Shown here: positions 25,114-34,739 of the stretch, piece after piece
Layout of the letters: the number at the start of each line of letters is the position of its first letter
How positions within the stretch are numbered: the stretch's first letter is position 1
Source of the DNA: Fimbriimonadia bacterium
GTDB lineage: Bacteria; Armatimonadota; Fimbriimonadia; Fimbriimonadales; Fimbriimonadaceae
Assembly (NCBI GenBank): GCA_030427425.1
Contig: JAUICQ010000012.1
Location: 1-46,926 of the forward strand
DNA length: 46,926 nucleotides
Direction of reading: 5' to 3'
The notes under the pieces: model-generated
Database searches by the model: none
Told to the model about the DNA's origin: nothing
The model's input: the letters and a program-made list of their open reading frames with translations, nothing else
Program-made: the position numbers and the translations under genes

Positions 25114-25850
25114 GATAATACTCCTTTCTGTTTTAGGGTAGCAATTAATTCGTCTGTATTATTTACTTTTACGCCAGCGGTTCGCTCGGGTGGTAGTTCG
25201 TATGAGATGGTTTTTACTTTTGGAGCATCCTGGTGAGTGGGCTCTCTTTTTTCTAGTGGTTTCGTTCTAGCTTTGATAATTCCAGGAAGGGGAATATAGC
25301 GGGGCTCATTTAATCGTAAATCTGCGGTTGCAACACAGGGAAGGGTGAGTTCAATCACCTCTTCACCAAGATCGGTCTCTCTGGTAATAGTAGCGGTTTC
25401 ACCGTTAATCTCAATTTTAGATGCAAATGTTGCTTGTGGCCAGTTTAGCTTTGCTGCGAGCATCTGGGCTGCCTGATTGTTATCGCCATCTGTTGCCTGC
25501 TTTCCCATGAGAATGAGTTTGGCATCTAGCTCCTTCTGTAAGTTAGCTAACTCTTTTGCTATCCCAAGGGAGTCGTAGGTGTGGTCTGTTTCTATCAGGA
25601 TTGCTTTATCGGCCCCCATGGCTAGTGCTTTCCGTAACTGTTCCTCACATTCCGCCTTTCCGATAGATACTGCAATTATTTCAGTTGCAATCCCTTTCTC
25701 TTTTAACCGGACAGCTTCTTCAAGGGCTATTTCGTCAAACGGATTTATATCGTACTTAACATTGGATGTGTCTAAATTGCTCCCGTCTGCTAATGGTTTA
25801 ACTTTAGCATATGGATCTACCACTCGTTTTACACTTACTAATACCCTCAT
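25110..25850 (-). CDS. etfB: Electron transfer flavoprotein beta subunit
   Basis: AMP-binding partner of EtfA. The start MRVLVSVKRVVDPYAKVKP and the ALAMGADKAILI and GKQATDGDNNQAAQMLA segments are characteristic of EtfB. The length of 246 aa is normal. It is the first gene of the etfBA pair, with AGGAG before its ATG. The typical ligand-binding DGDNNQ is intact. Together the pair would pass electrons to the quinone pool used by ACIII. Confidence 0.95.
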   Translation of the reverse strand: MRVLVSVKRVVDPYAKVKPLADGSNLDTSNVKYDINPFDEIALEEAVRLKEKGIATEIIAVSIGKAECEEQLRKALAMGADKAILIETDHTYDSLGIAKELANLQKELDAKLILMGKQATDGDNNQAAQMLAAKLNWPQATFASKIEINGETATITRETDLGEEVIELTLPCVATADLRLNEPRYIPLPGIIKARTKPLEKREPTHQDAPKVKTISYELPPERTAGVKVNNTDELIATLKQKGVLS

Positions 25851-25959
25851 GTAATATACTCCTACACTTAATATATTCCATAAGTTTAAAGAAATGAAAT
25901 AAAGTTGTAGAAAAGATCTGGTAAAGATTGCGCAGTTTTTTTTAATGGAAGGTATAGGA

Positions 25960-26055
25960 TTTCCTTCGAGGACGGAGCTTGGGGACCATGGCCTTATTTG
26001 TCATTCCGGAACGGAATCCAGTCCATTATAAATACTATTTTTCCAAAGGATCATA
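25960..26055. repeat. Repeat fragment R4
   Basis: Upstream of etfB and next to tRNA-Met. It contains CCTTCGAGGACGGAGC and TTGTCATTCCGGAACGGAAT, fragments of the same mosaic family in the orientation opposite to R5. It looks like a truncated copy. The rest of the 25851-26106 gap shows nothing recognisable. Confidence 0.65.
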
Positions 26056-26106
26056 AACATTAAATTAAATATTGATAAGAAGACTCATTGAAAAGTAAAA
26101 AAGAGA

Positions 26107-26183
26107 TGGTAGCGACGATCAGACTTGAACTGATGACCTAACGGGTATGAACCGTTCGCTCTAACCAACTGAGCTACGTCGCC
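26107..26183 (-). tRNA. tRNA-Met (CAT anticodon), probably elongator
   Basis: Full cloverleaf on the minus strand. The acceptor GGCGACG pairs with CGTCGCT (G1-U72 wobble), followed by A and an encoded CCA. The anticodon loop is TTCATAC, giving CAT. The initiator's C1-A72 mismatch and triple G-C anticodon pairs are absent, so it is an elongator Met. A lysidine-modified tRNA-Ile2 cannot be fully excluded. Confidence 0.93.
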
Positions 26184-26390
26184 GAAAATAGTTTACTACT
26201 GTATTATACCAGTTTTCATTTTAATTATATGTAGAAGATTGAAAAGTATTATCCATTAAGTGGATGCATAAAAAGATAAAGAAGTGAAGGCTAAATGCTA
26301 ATTTTATAGGGGAAAGATGCAATAATTATGATGGAAGTATATACAATTCTTAAATTATAAGCACTGTAATTATACTTGTTGAGGAATACG

Positions 26391-27686
26391 ATGTCTGTAG
26401 AAATTATCATGCCAGAGCTTGGCGAATCGGTACATGAAGGAACGGTAACAACATGGCTTAAGAAAGAGGGTGATTCTGTAAAAGAGGATGAGCCTATTGT
26501 AGAGATTATGACCGATAAAGTAAATACAGAACTTCCTGCTCCTGCATCTGGTGTTCTTACAAAAATTATGATCCCAGAGGGGAGTCCGGTAGAAGTATTC
26601 TCAGTTATGGGGATTATTGATGATGGATCGGGCGGATCGTCTTCTGCTGCGTCTGCTCCGTCTGAGAGTAAGCCGACCAGTGAATCCGCACCTGCTGCAG
26701 AGTCTGCACCAGTACAGAATCCTGAAGCAAGTAGTAGTGATGATAGAAAATGGTATACCCCAGTAGTACGTGCCATGGCCAAAGAGCATAATATTCCCGA
26801 TTCCGAACTAGAGGGTATTACAGGCAGCGGCAAAGACGGTCGGGTGACCAAAGTAGATGTAGAAGATTATTTAAGTAATAAAGGAACGGGTTCTGCGCCA
26901 GCTCCAAAAGCGGTGAGTTCAGCTCCTCAAGTGTCAGCAGCACCTGCACCTGCAGCGAAACCTGCTCCAGCTAGCGTAGCAGGGGAGAATCAGGAGATAG
27001 TGCCTCTTGCTGGTATGCGTAAGATGATAGCCGATGCCATGGTAAGAAGCTCTCAGGTTCCTACGGTTAGTACACTGATTGATGTTGATGTGACGGCTTT
27101 ATCCGATTTCCGTGCTAGAAATAAAGAGAGTTTCCAGAGTATGTACGGAGCGAAGCTTACTTATACACCATTCTTTATTAAGGCGATATCGGATGCTCTG
27201 ATGGAATTTCCTATTGTGAATGCTGCTCTTATGCCTGATAACAATATCGTGATGAACAAGGTGGTGAATCTTGGAGTAGCGGTTGCGTTAGGAAACAAGG
27301 GTGAGGGCGGATTAATTGTTCCAGTTATCAGAAACTGCCAAGATATGAGTCTGCCAGAAGTTGCTAAAGCGTTAGATGGTATTGCTAAGAAGGCAAGAAG
27401 CAATCAGTTGGGCGTTCAGGATGTTCAGGGTGGTACATTTACATTAACGAATCCGGGAAGCTACGGCGCTACTTTCGGTACTCCGATGATTAATGCTCCT
27501 CAGGCCGGGATACTTGGTACATATGCTATTAAGAAGACTCCGGTGGTGATAAACGATATGATTGCTATACGGAGCATCATGAATCTAGTGCTTACGTACG
27601 ATCATCGGTTAATTGATGGGGCCATGGCTGGTAACTTTTTGCTGAAGATAAAAGAGAAACTAGAAAAAGTAGAGTTCTTGAAATAA
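26391..27686 (+). CDS. Dihydrolipoamide acyltransferase (E2) of a 2-oxoacid dehydrogenase
   Basis: E2 core of a 2-oxoacid dehydrogenase complex, moving an acyl group from lipoyl-lysine to CoA. The lipoyl domain is at residues 1-78, with lipoyl Lys43 in IMTDKVNTE. It is followed by a Ser/Ala/Pro linker, the E1/E3-binding domain (about 118-156, TPVVRAMAKEHNIPDSELEG), a second Ala/Pro linker, and the acyltransferase domain (about 198-431). The catalytic HRLIDG has H405 and D409. The start at 26391 is set by GAGG six bases before it; the frame is open 15 bases further. The ESVHEGTVTTWLK wording fits the succinyl or branched-chain class better than the pyruvate class, but I cannot decide. No E1 or E3 gene is adjacent. 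Confidence 0.9.
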   Translation: MSVEIIMPELGESVHEGTVTTWLKKEGDSVKEDEPIVEIMTDKVNTELPAPASGVLTKIMIPEGSPVEVFSVMGIIDDGSGGSSSAASAPSESKPTSESAPAAESAPVQNPEASSSDDRKWYTPVVRAMAKEHNIPDSELEGITGSGKDGRVTKVDVEDYLSNKGTGSAPAPKAVSSAPQVSAAPAPAAKPAPASVAGENQEIVPLAGMRKMIADAMVRSSQVPTVSTLIDVDVTALSDFRARNKESFQSMYGAKLTYTPFFIKAISDALMEFPIVNAALMPDNNIVMNKVVNLGVAVALGNKGEGGLIVPVIRNCQDMSLPEVAKALDGIAKKARSNQLGVQDVQGGTFTLTNPGSYGATFGTPMINAPQAGILGTYAIKKTPVVINDMIAIRSIMNLVLTYDHRLIDGAMAGNFLLKIKEKLEKVEFLK

Positions 27687-27739
27687 ATTAAGAGATAAGT
27701 TGCTGGTGCTGAATAATCAGTACTTTAGTATTCTTTAAT

Positions 27740-28150
27740 TAATTTTTAGAAGGTTATGGACCCCGCTCCGTCCTCGAAGGGGAACTATACACAATGTCGG
27801 GGCGACATTTTCGCGTGCGGGGTCATAACTATCACTGCCACCCCACTCTGATTTGTCACCCCGGAAACTTAAAAATTCCGGGGTCCGTGACGATTTTTTC
27901 TGCCCCGCATTTTAACTTTTAATCCAGTATCTGAAGTGTTTATCGAACGTCATGGATACCGACTGTACATAGTGTCGGTATGACAAATTGGAGTGTGGCC
28001 CTGCATTTCAAACTTTAAGCTAATAATCTAAAGTGTTTTTAGAAGGTCATGGACCCCGGAATTTTTAAGTTTCCGGGGTGACAAATTGTGTAACTGGGAC
28101 CACTTCTTTCATTCTTGTCTATGCTCTGGGTCATCCTAGAATAGGAGCCA
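27740..28150. repeat. Mosaic palindromic repeat region R5
   Basis: This gene-free stretch has four hairpin units: 27746-27815 (GACCCCGCTCCG...CGGGGCGAC), 27853-27890 (inverted, ACCCCGGAA/TTCCGGGGT), 27947-27985 (GATACCGAC/GTCGGTAT) and 28036-28087 (ACCCCGGAA/TTCCGGGGT). The outer bases are constant (GTCAxGGA...TGACAAAT) while the stem arms differ but remain complementary. The remaining DNA to 28254 shows nothing coding. Confidence 0.8.
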
Positions 28151-28254
28151 GTCTTCTATGAATTTTTTTCCTTAGCTTGCTAAAATGAAATACTTCAATG
28201 CTGAATCTATTATCGTCTTGTGCAAAATAGATAAATATGGAAAGATATTACTAG

Positions 28255-30093
28255 ATGGTAAAAATATTGTTCCCATTTAATAGGATTGCACTAATATTCA
28301 ATCGTAGCCTGCTTAGTATGGTTATGGTACTAGTGTTTAGTCAATTTCTATTGGATGCAAGTAGTGATAATTTGCCTATTCAGGACTCCCTTGATACTAC
28401 TAATATCCTAAGTGTGAACGATGTTGTCACTAAGAAATGTAAAATGCTCTGGATTGATGCTGGAGCGAATCTCTCCCGATTTAGTTCTGAAGAAAAAATT
28501 AGAAACATAGTAAAAAATGTTAAGGATACCGGATTTAACACGATTGTACTGGATGTAAAGCCGATTGTAGGGTGCACGATTTATCCTAGTAAGTATACGA
28601 AAAAACTAGAACAGTGGTTAGATGGTAGAACTAGAACGCTTCAGAATTTACCGAAAGATTTCGATCCTTTAAAATCTTTCGAGGCTACTTGTAAGAGGAA
28701 TAATATTCAGTTATTGGTTAGCATGAACGCCTTTTCGGAGGGGCATACTTGTTTTCATATGGGCAGCGGAGGTCTGGGGAAGGGACCGGGCTATGGTATG
28801 TATGATGAACAGACGGTACTTTATGAGAGTTGGCCAGTACTTAGTGTTTATACTAAGGATAATAAAAAACGATTGTCCGGATGTATGGTTCAGACAATAC
28901 CAAATAGATATCCTAAGGAGAGTATGTGTAATGTTTATACCGCACTCTATAAAATTCCAAACATATTAGAGGATGATCTTGTTGCATCGATAGATAAAAA
29001 TTACAAAATAGTTGAGGTGAAGATGGGAGGTAGACCATCTTCAGTCCCGCCAGGAGGTAGTATTTTACTCTTTAGAGGTTCTCTGGCAGAGAGCATGAAT
29101 CGTTATTTACTTCCTGGGAATTTCGCGAAAATGTTAGCTAAGCCCCAGTATGTAAGTATTACTGAAATGCCACATCAGCAGTACGCATTGATGATGAATC
29201 CCGTACATCATAATGTGCAAAAAAGAGCCTTGAAATTTGTTAAAGAGATTTTTTCAAAGTATGACGTTGATGGAATCATATACGATGATCGGATGCGATT
29301 TGCTGGTATGAATGCAGACTTCAGCAACTATACCAAAATGAAATTCGAGTACTATCTAGGCAAGAAAGTGGATTGGGATAAAGACATCTACTCTTATCAA
29401 TATCTGCCCAATTTAAAACGGATGCGTGTGCCGGGTAAGTATTGGAATGAATGGAGAGTTTGGCGCGCTAAGGTGATACAAGATTGGGTACAGAAAGTAA
29501 AAAATAAGGTGAAAGAGTTTGGGAATGGGAAGTACTTTGGTGTCTATGTGGGATCGTGGTATGGAGAGTATGATAAATTCGGGGTTAACTATGCATCCAA
29601 AGAGAACAAATTATTTCAAGCCAAGAATGAGAACTATGCAAAAACAGGGTTTGCTGAACATTTAGACTTTCTAATCCCTGGCTGTTACTACGGTACCATA
29701 AGTGAGGATGATGCTAGAAAAAAGGGAATATCCACCGGAAGAAGTGTGGAGGGTGCTTGTAAACTAATGCATAAGATTGCAGATAATGCCACGTGGATTT
29801 ATCCAGGAGTAATGTTATCAAGTTACAAGAACCGACCTCATTCACTGGCCAAAGCTGCTAAAAAAGCACTAGATACATGTCATGGAATTATGGTATTCGA
29901 TTATTCACATAATTTTTCTCAATTTCAGCATACTTTGGCTCCACTATTGAAATCGTATGAGCATGAATCTCCCCACAAAATTGTCTCCAAACAAGAATTG
30001 TATTCGGTTTCAGATACTTTGCTAGAACCTGTTGTAAAAATAGATGATAAAGAGATAGAGCTTGCAAAAGGTGCTTCTGGTATTGGATTATAG
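28255..30093 (+). CDS. Exported GHL10-type (family-10-like) glycosyl hydrolase
   Basis: 612 aa, with an N-terminal membrane segment or signal (about residues 10-35, SLLSMVMVLVFSQFLLDAS). The body fits the glycosyl-hydrolase-like GHL10 group (TIM barrel). Early in it are MLWIDAGANL and GFNTIVLDVKPIVGCTIYPS, and later KYDVDGIIYDDRMRFAG, where the family's DGIxxDD motif holds the likely acidic residues. EWRVWRAKVIQDWVQKV and a late barrel strand (GIMVFDYSHN) follow. Substrates in this group are polysaccharides or peptidoglycan-derived glycans, and the exact one is not evident. The last 50 residues are a charged tail. It lies after a repeat region and is followed by a secreted orphan on the same strand. 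Confidence 0.75.
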   Translation: MVKILFPFNRIALIFNRSLLSMVMVLVFSQFLLDASSDNLPIQDSLDTTNILSVNDVVTKKCKMLWIDAGANLSRFSSEEKIRNIVKNVKDTGFNTIVLDVKPIVGCTIYPSKYTKKLEQWLDGRTRTLQNLPKDFDPLKSFEATCKRNNIQLLVSMNAFSEGHTCFHMGSGGLGKGPGYGMYDEQTVLYESWPVLSVYTKDNKKRLSGCMVQTIPNRYPKESMCNVYTALYKIPNILEDDLVASIDKNYKIVEVKMGGRPSSVPPGGSILLFRGSLAESMNRYLLPGNFAKMLAKPQYVSITEMPHQQYALMMNPVHHNVQKRALKFVKEIFSKYDVDGIIYDDRMRFAGMNADFSNYTKMKFEYYLGKKVDWDKDIYSYQYLPNLKRMRVPGKYWNEWRVWRAKVIQDWVQKVKNKVKEFGNGKYFGVYVGSWYGEYDKFGVNYASKENKLFQAKNENYAKTGFAEHLDFLIPGCYYGTISEDDARKKGISTGRSVEGACKLMHKIADNATWIYPGVMLSSYKNRPHSLAKAAKKALDTCHGIMVFDYSHNFSQFQHTLAPLLKSYEHESPHKIVSKQELYSVSDTLLEPVVKIDDKEIELAKGASGIGL

Positions 30094-30178
30094 TAGTATG
30101 TTACAATATATGAAGTATTTAGTCCTAAATGAATTTTAAAAGCAACTAAACTGCTTTAATATTAGTTTCATCTATTAT

Positions 30179-31246
30179 ATGAAAAAGTATTCTCTTTTAT
30201 TGCTTTGTGCAATAATTTCGTCTGGAAGTATTTCTCGTGCGTGTGAAGAACATAGTACGGGTGAAGTGTGTAGTAAAGAAATACTATATATATTGTGTGA
30301 TAAATGCAGAAGCATGGAAAAAGAAAAAACATTCTCGAGCTATTTTAATGGAAATAGTATGGCATGCAATCCATTCGATACACTTATATCTAGAGCGTTA
30401 TATGATACCGAAAGTGGATATACCCACAACCTTCATAATATTATAAGTTTTAGTTATTTATTGGATAATCGCGTCCTGGTACTCAATAAGATAGAGATAC
30501 CAAGGAGTCATCTTTTTGTTCATGTGCTAGAAAATGGCACATATAATTGTTATTTTTCACTATATAAAAGATCGTTGTATAGATCTGAGATGGAAGGTTT
30601 TAATAAACATCAGTATCCCATAGTTGAAAGTATATCAATTCCACCTCATGTCTTAAAAAATTTTCCTAAGGATAGCCTGCTGTTTATCCCGCTTAGTAGC
30701 TTAACAGGTAGTAGAGTGAACCCGAATCCTGATTTGGTAGGATTTTTGCCAAATAATAATGTGGTTTTAAATTCTTCTAAGCTAGACAGGTATATGGAAT
30801 ATTTTGATGTAGGTGTTTTATTTAATAGGTTAGATGATGTAGCGGATTATTTAAATAGAAGTTATATTAAGTTTTATAAAGAGATGCCGCGGCATAAAGG
30901 ACTCTTTTTGTTTCTAAGTAATTTTAAACATACAGAGTTGATGCATTGCTACCGAAATGTGTTGGCCATGAAAATAAAGAAAGTAAAGCAGAAAAAAAAG
31001 GTAGATGAGAATAGATCCACTATTAGCGATACTACTGCATTGGAGTCATTAGATGCTTTGGATACTTTAGATACAGTTAGTCCGTTATCTAGTGCATCAA
31101 GTTCTACTGAAGAGAGTAGTTTGCTAATGGATCCAATATCTTTAGATTCCATGGGTGAAGATTGTCTGTTGGATGATGTTGAGATGTTAGATGCAGATGA
31201 TGTATGCAAAATGTTTGATGAACAAACTGAATATGGTGGTAAATAG
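30179..31246 (+). CDS. Secreted protein of unknown function with basic patch and acidic tail
   Basis: I do not recognise the family (355 aa). A signal peptide is clear (MKKYSLLLLCAIISSGSISRA). The mature N-terminus is Cys-rich (CEEH, EVCSK, LCDKC; six Cys within about 50 residues). The middle, about 60-260, looks globular. Near residue 268 is a basic cluster KIKKVKQKKK, resembling a nuclear localisation signal. The last ~75 residues are low-complexity, rich in Ser, Asp and Leu (ALESLDALDTLDTV, then SLLMDPISLDSMGEDCLLDD), like eukaryotic acidic activation domains. A host-nucleus-directed effector is one reading. A plain disordered tail is the dull alternative. Confidence 0.55.
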   Translation: MKKYSLLLLCAIISSGSISRACEEHSTGEVCSKEILYILCDKCRSMEKEKTFSSYFNGNSMACNPFDTLISRALYDTESGYTHNLHNIISFSYLLDNRVLVLNKIEIPRSHLFVHVLENGTYNCYFSLYKRSLYRSEMEGFNKHQYPIVESISIPPHVLKNFPKDSLLFIPLSSLTGSRVNPNPDLVGFLPNNNVVLNSSKLDRYMEYFDVGVLFNRLDDVADYLNRSYIKFYKEMPRHKGLFLFLSNFKHTELMHCYRNVLAMKIKKVKQKKKVDENRSTISDTTALESLDALDTLDTVSPLSSASSSTEESSLLMDPISLDSMGEDCLLDDVEMLDADDVCKMFDEQTEYGGK

Positions 31247-31309
31247 ATAACATATTATTGGTAATGATATAACTTAGTTATCTAGTATACGGTAAACTAT
31301 AAGAACTGT

Positions 31310-31385
<76 letters not shown>

Positions 31386-31424
31386 TTATTTATCTTCGTA
31401 GTATATATAATTATTACAAATTTC

Positions 31425-31810
31425 AGGTCGGATATTGCTCCGTCCTCACAGGGGAAATGCACAATCCCGGACTAACAGATCAGATGTGGGGTTAAAGCTA
31501 TTACACTGCTACTCACTATTTCGTCATCCTCGCAGGGGATCCATTTATCGATAAATAATCGCCAAGTGCGGGTTCAAAAACTAACAATATCCTCTTGCTA
31601 ACACCGTCTTCCCGGTGTTTTAAAGATGCCGGGATGCGGTCGATATTAAATCCTCATGTGGAGGGCTTTTTAAAAAGGTCATGGACCCCGCTCCGTCCTC
31701 GAAGGGGAACTATACACAATGTCGGGGCGACACATTAGAGAAGCAACCAGTCTCGTAATCGATAAATAATCGCCAAGTGTGGGTTCCATTACTAAATCTC
31801 CATTTCTTGT
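31425..31810. repeat. Mosaic palindromic repeat region R6
   Basis: Lies between tRNA-Trp and the glucosidase gene. It contains the GTCATCCTCGCAGGGGATCC module with TTATCGATAAATAATCGCCA, the CACCGTCTTCCCGGTG hairpin, and a full GACCCCGCTCCG...CGGGGCGAC module (about 31670-31732). ATCGATAAATAATCGCCAAG recurs at 31758. The first ~140 bases are the inverted counterpart of R3. The stretch from 31811 to 31935 holds only AT-rich promoter-like DNA. Confidence 0.8.
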
Positions 31811-31935
31811 AGAATTTACGGCTCCTAAATTACCGGATTTCTAGCTGAAAGTGTAATATACGCAATAATTGCATATATTTAAAATGCAAATATATGACGA
31901 TTAAATAAGTATTATATTAAAGCTAAGGTATTGTT

Positions 31936-34650
31936 ATGCAAGGTGAAGAGAAGAGAAGATTATTGCAAAATCAGGAGAAGAATGGGATATGGTACCATTG
32001 GGGACCCTATCTAAGTGAGCGACAATGGGGCACTGTTCGGGAAGATTATTCTGAAAACGGATCGGCATGGGATTATCTGTCCCATGACCAGAGTATGTCT
32101 CGAGCTTATCGATGGGGTGAGGATGGGATTGCTGGTATATCTGATGAAGTGTCTCTGCTCTGTTTTTCTGTTGCATTCTGGAATGGCAAGGATAAAATTT
32201 TAAAAGAGCGTCTTTTTGGATTAACCAATAGCGAAGGAAATCATGGGGAAGACTGTAAGGAGTACTATTATTACCTAGATAATACACCTACACACTCTTA
32301 CATGAAGTATCTTTACAGGTATCCCCAGAATGAATTTCCTTATGAAAAGTTAATAAAAGAGAATGCTAAGCGTACTAGTCATGAACCAGAATATGAGCTC
32401 ATGGATACAGGGGTATTTGATAACGATGAATACTTTGATATCCATGTAGAGTATGCCAAAGCCGATCATGATGATATCTGTGTGAGAATCCATGTTACCA
32501 ATAAATCCTCTAAAGCATCAGAAATAACGCTGCTTCCTCAGCTCTGGTTTAGGAATACTTGGAGTTGGAACGAAAAAAATACAAAATCTACTATAGAGTT
32601 AGAGGATAAAAATCTTGTGTATGCGCAGTATAATCCGCACGCTTGCAAGAAATATGACAAGTATTATTCAAACTACTGGTTAGCATTTGATAAAGCAGAT
32701 GAAGTAATTTTCACTGAGAATGAAACTAACAATAAGAAGTTATTTAATTCTGAAAATGAATCGAGATGTACCAAAGACGGATTCCATGATTACATTGTAA
32801 ATGGCAACAAAAACGGAGTGTGTCAGTGCAAGCAAGGCACAAAAGTAGCCGGAGTATATAAGAAAAAAGTAAAAGGGAATTCAACTGTAACTATCAATTT
32901 GCGACTCTCTTCGTCTAGGCAGGAGAAGCCTTTTGGAACAAAGTTTAAGGCAGTATTTGAAAAACGCATTAAAGAAGCAGATGAGTTCTATAAGGGTCTT
33001 TCTCCTGATATGAATGAAGAACAACGCACTATTCAGAGAAGAGCTTTTGCTGGTCTGTTGTGGAATAAGCAGTATTTTGAATATGATGTTAAGCGTTGGT
33101 TGGAAGGCGATAAATTCACCCCTAAGCCGCCTACAGAACGGGAAAAGGGGCGAAATAGGCAGTGGCAGCATTTTGAATCTCAGTATGTGCTTTCGATGCC
33201 TGATAAATGGGAATACCCCTGGTTTGCAGCTTGGGATTTAGCATTTCACTGTGTAAGCATAGCGCATGTTGATGCAGAATTCGCCAAGAAGCAGCTTACG
33301 GTACTTTTGCGTGAGAATATGATGCATCCTAACGGTCAGATTGCTGCATATGAGTGGAGCTTCGATGATGTGAATCCGCCAGTTCATGCTTGGGCAGCCT
33401 ATCAGGTATTTAAAATAGATTATGAGCAGAATGGTAAGAAGGATTATAAATTCTTAGAGCAAGTTTTCCATAAGATGTTGATGAATTTCACCTGGTGGTT
33501 AAATAGGATAGATAAAGATAATAACAATGTTTTCCAGGGTGGATTTTTAGGATTAGATAACATTAGTGTGTTCGATAGAACTGAAATGATGCATAAAGGG
33601 GTGAACATAGAGCAATCGGATGCTACTAGCTGGATGGGTATGTTCTGCCTAAATATGTTATCGATATCGTTAGAGTTGGCTGTTTTTGATAAAATTTATC
33701 AGGATGTAGCGGTGAAATTCCTGCAGCATTTCTTCCTGATTGCAAAATCTATGAACGGTGGAGAATCGAGATCGTTAAAGCTATGGGATGATAAGGATTC
33801 GTTTTATTATGACGTTATTAATACGAAGTTCCATGGTCAGGAATATATCAGAGTTCGATCGTTAGTAGGATTAATTCCCTTGTTAGCAGTTACTGTTTTT
33901 GATAATAAGTTTCTGGACGAACTTCCTGAATTTAAAGCTCAACTAAACTGGTATCTGAAATACAGGAACGATCTTGTGAATGATGTAGATTTCAACTACT
34001 CAGTAGGTAGTAACGAGAAAATACTCCTTTCATTAGTGCCTTACTGGAGAATTGTAAGGCTATTAAATGTGATGCTAGATGAGAAAGAGTTTTTATCTAG
34101 ATACGGGATACGCTCTCTGTCTAAAATCCATGAAAAGCAACCTTATACTATTGAATTTCAAAATGAGACTTATTCTGTTAAATACGAACCTGCGGAATCT
34201 TCTTCCGGATTGTTTGGCGGAAATTCTAATTGGAGAGGACCCATCTGGTTCCCCATTAACTATCTGCTAATAGATGCCATGAGGTCTTATGCTGGATATT
34301 ATGGGGATCAGTTCTTAGTGGAGTATCCTACGGGTTCCGGAAATATACAGAATCTTTATCAGGTATCAGAAAATCTTAGTCGGCGACTGATATCCATCTT
34401 CCAGTTGAACAAAGGTGGTAATAAGCCTGTGTTTGGAGGTAGTAAGACTTTCCAAAACAAGAAAGATTGGCAGGAGCATGTACTCTTCTATGAGTATTTC
34501 CATGGTGATAATGGAGCTGGTATTGGAGCATCTCATCAAACCGGCTGGACGGCATTGGTCGCGAACTTGATCCATGAACTGAAGAGTGGTAAATTTGATG
34601 CAAAGAAGAAAAATCATATTCTGTTTAAATCGGATAAACCTGCTGCATAG
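31936..34650 (+). CDS. GH63-like glucosidase (MGH1-like domain)
   Basis: 904 aa, cytoplasmic (no signal peptide). The start WGPYLSERQWGTVREDYSEN with WDYLSHDQSMSRAYRWGEDG is the strong signature of the bacterial GH63-related glucosidase family. The (alpha/alpha)6 barrel follows from about residue 330, with PWFAAWDLAFHCVSIA (a likely acid in AWDLAFH) and then SNWRGPIWFPINYLL and GDNGAGIGASHQTGWT near the end. Family members cleave alpha-glucosidic bonds, and bacterial ones are thought to act on glucosyl oligosaccharides or compatible solutes. The natural substrate here is unknown. The length and C-terminal motifs are complete. An AAGG stands about 9 bases before the ATG. It ends ahead of a strong terminator. 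Confidence 0.85.
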   Translation: MQGEEKRRLLQNQEKNGIWYHWGPYLSERQWGTVREDYSENGSAWDYLSHDQSMSRAYRWGEDGIAGISDEVSLLCFSVAFWNGKDKILKERLFGLTNSEGNHGEDCKEYYYYLDNTPTHSYMKYLYRYPQNEFPYEKLIKENAKRTSHEPEYELMDTGVFDNDEYFDIHVEYAKADHDDICVRIHVTNKSSKASEITLLPQLWFRNTWSWNEKNTKSTIELEDKNLVYAQYNPHACKKYDKYYSNYWLAFDKADEVIFTENETNNKKLFNSENESRCTKDGFHDYIVNGNKNGVCQCKQGTKVAGVYKKKVKGNSTVTINLRLSSSRQEKPFGTKFKAVFEKRIKEADEFYKGLSPDMNEEQRTIQRRAFAGLLWNKQYFEYDVKRWLEGDKFTPKPPTEREKGRNRQWQHFESQYVLSMPDKWEYPWFAAWDLAFHCVSIAHVDAEFAKKQLTVLLRENMMHPNGQIAAYEWSFDDVNPPVHAWAAYQVFKIDYEQNGKKDYKFLEQVFHKMLMNFTWWLNRIDKDNNNVFQGGFLGLDNISVFDRTEMMHKGVNIEQSDATSWMGMFCLNMLSISLELAVFDKIYQDVAVKFLQHFFLIAKSMNGGESRSLKLWDDKDSFYYDVINTKFHGQEYIRVRSLVGLIPLLAVTVFDNKFLDELPEFKAQLNWYLKYRNDLVNDVDFNYSVGSNEKILLSLVPYWRIVRLLNVMLDEKEFLSRYGIRSLSKIHEKQPYTIEFQNETYSVKYEPAESSSGLFGGNSNWRGPIWFPINYLLIDAMRSYAGYYGDQFLVEYPTGSGNIQNLYQVSENLSRRLISIFQLNKGGNKPVFGGSKTFQNKKDWQEHVLFYEYFHGDNGAGIGASHQTGWTALVANLIHELKSGKFDAKKKNHILFKSDKPAA

Positions 34651-34659
34651 TTGACAGTG

Positions 34660-34696
34660 AGAGTCCCCGACCGGCTTTTAGCCGGTCGGGGACTCT
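34660..34696. terminator. Perfect 17-bp hairpin terminator between converging genes
   Basis: AGAGTCCCCGACCGGCT and its exact complement flank a TTT loop, 10 bases after the glucosidase stop and 44 bases beyond the end of the convergent LRR pseudo-paralog. Being symmetric, it could serve both. It differs in sequence from the mosaic repeats. Confidence 0.85.
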
Positions 34697-34739
34697 GGTG
34701 ATGTAGTTTTGTTCGATTAGGATACAGTATATCCACAAT

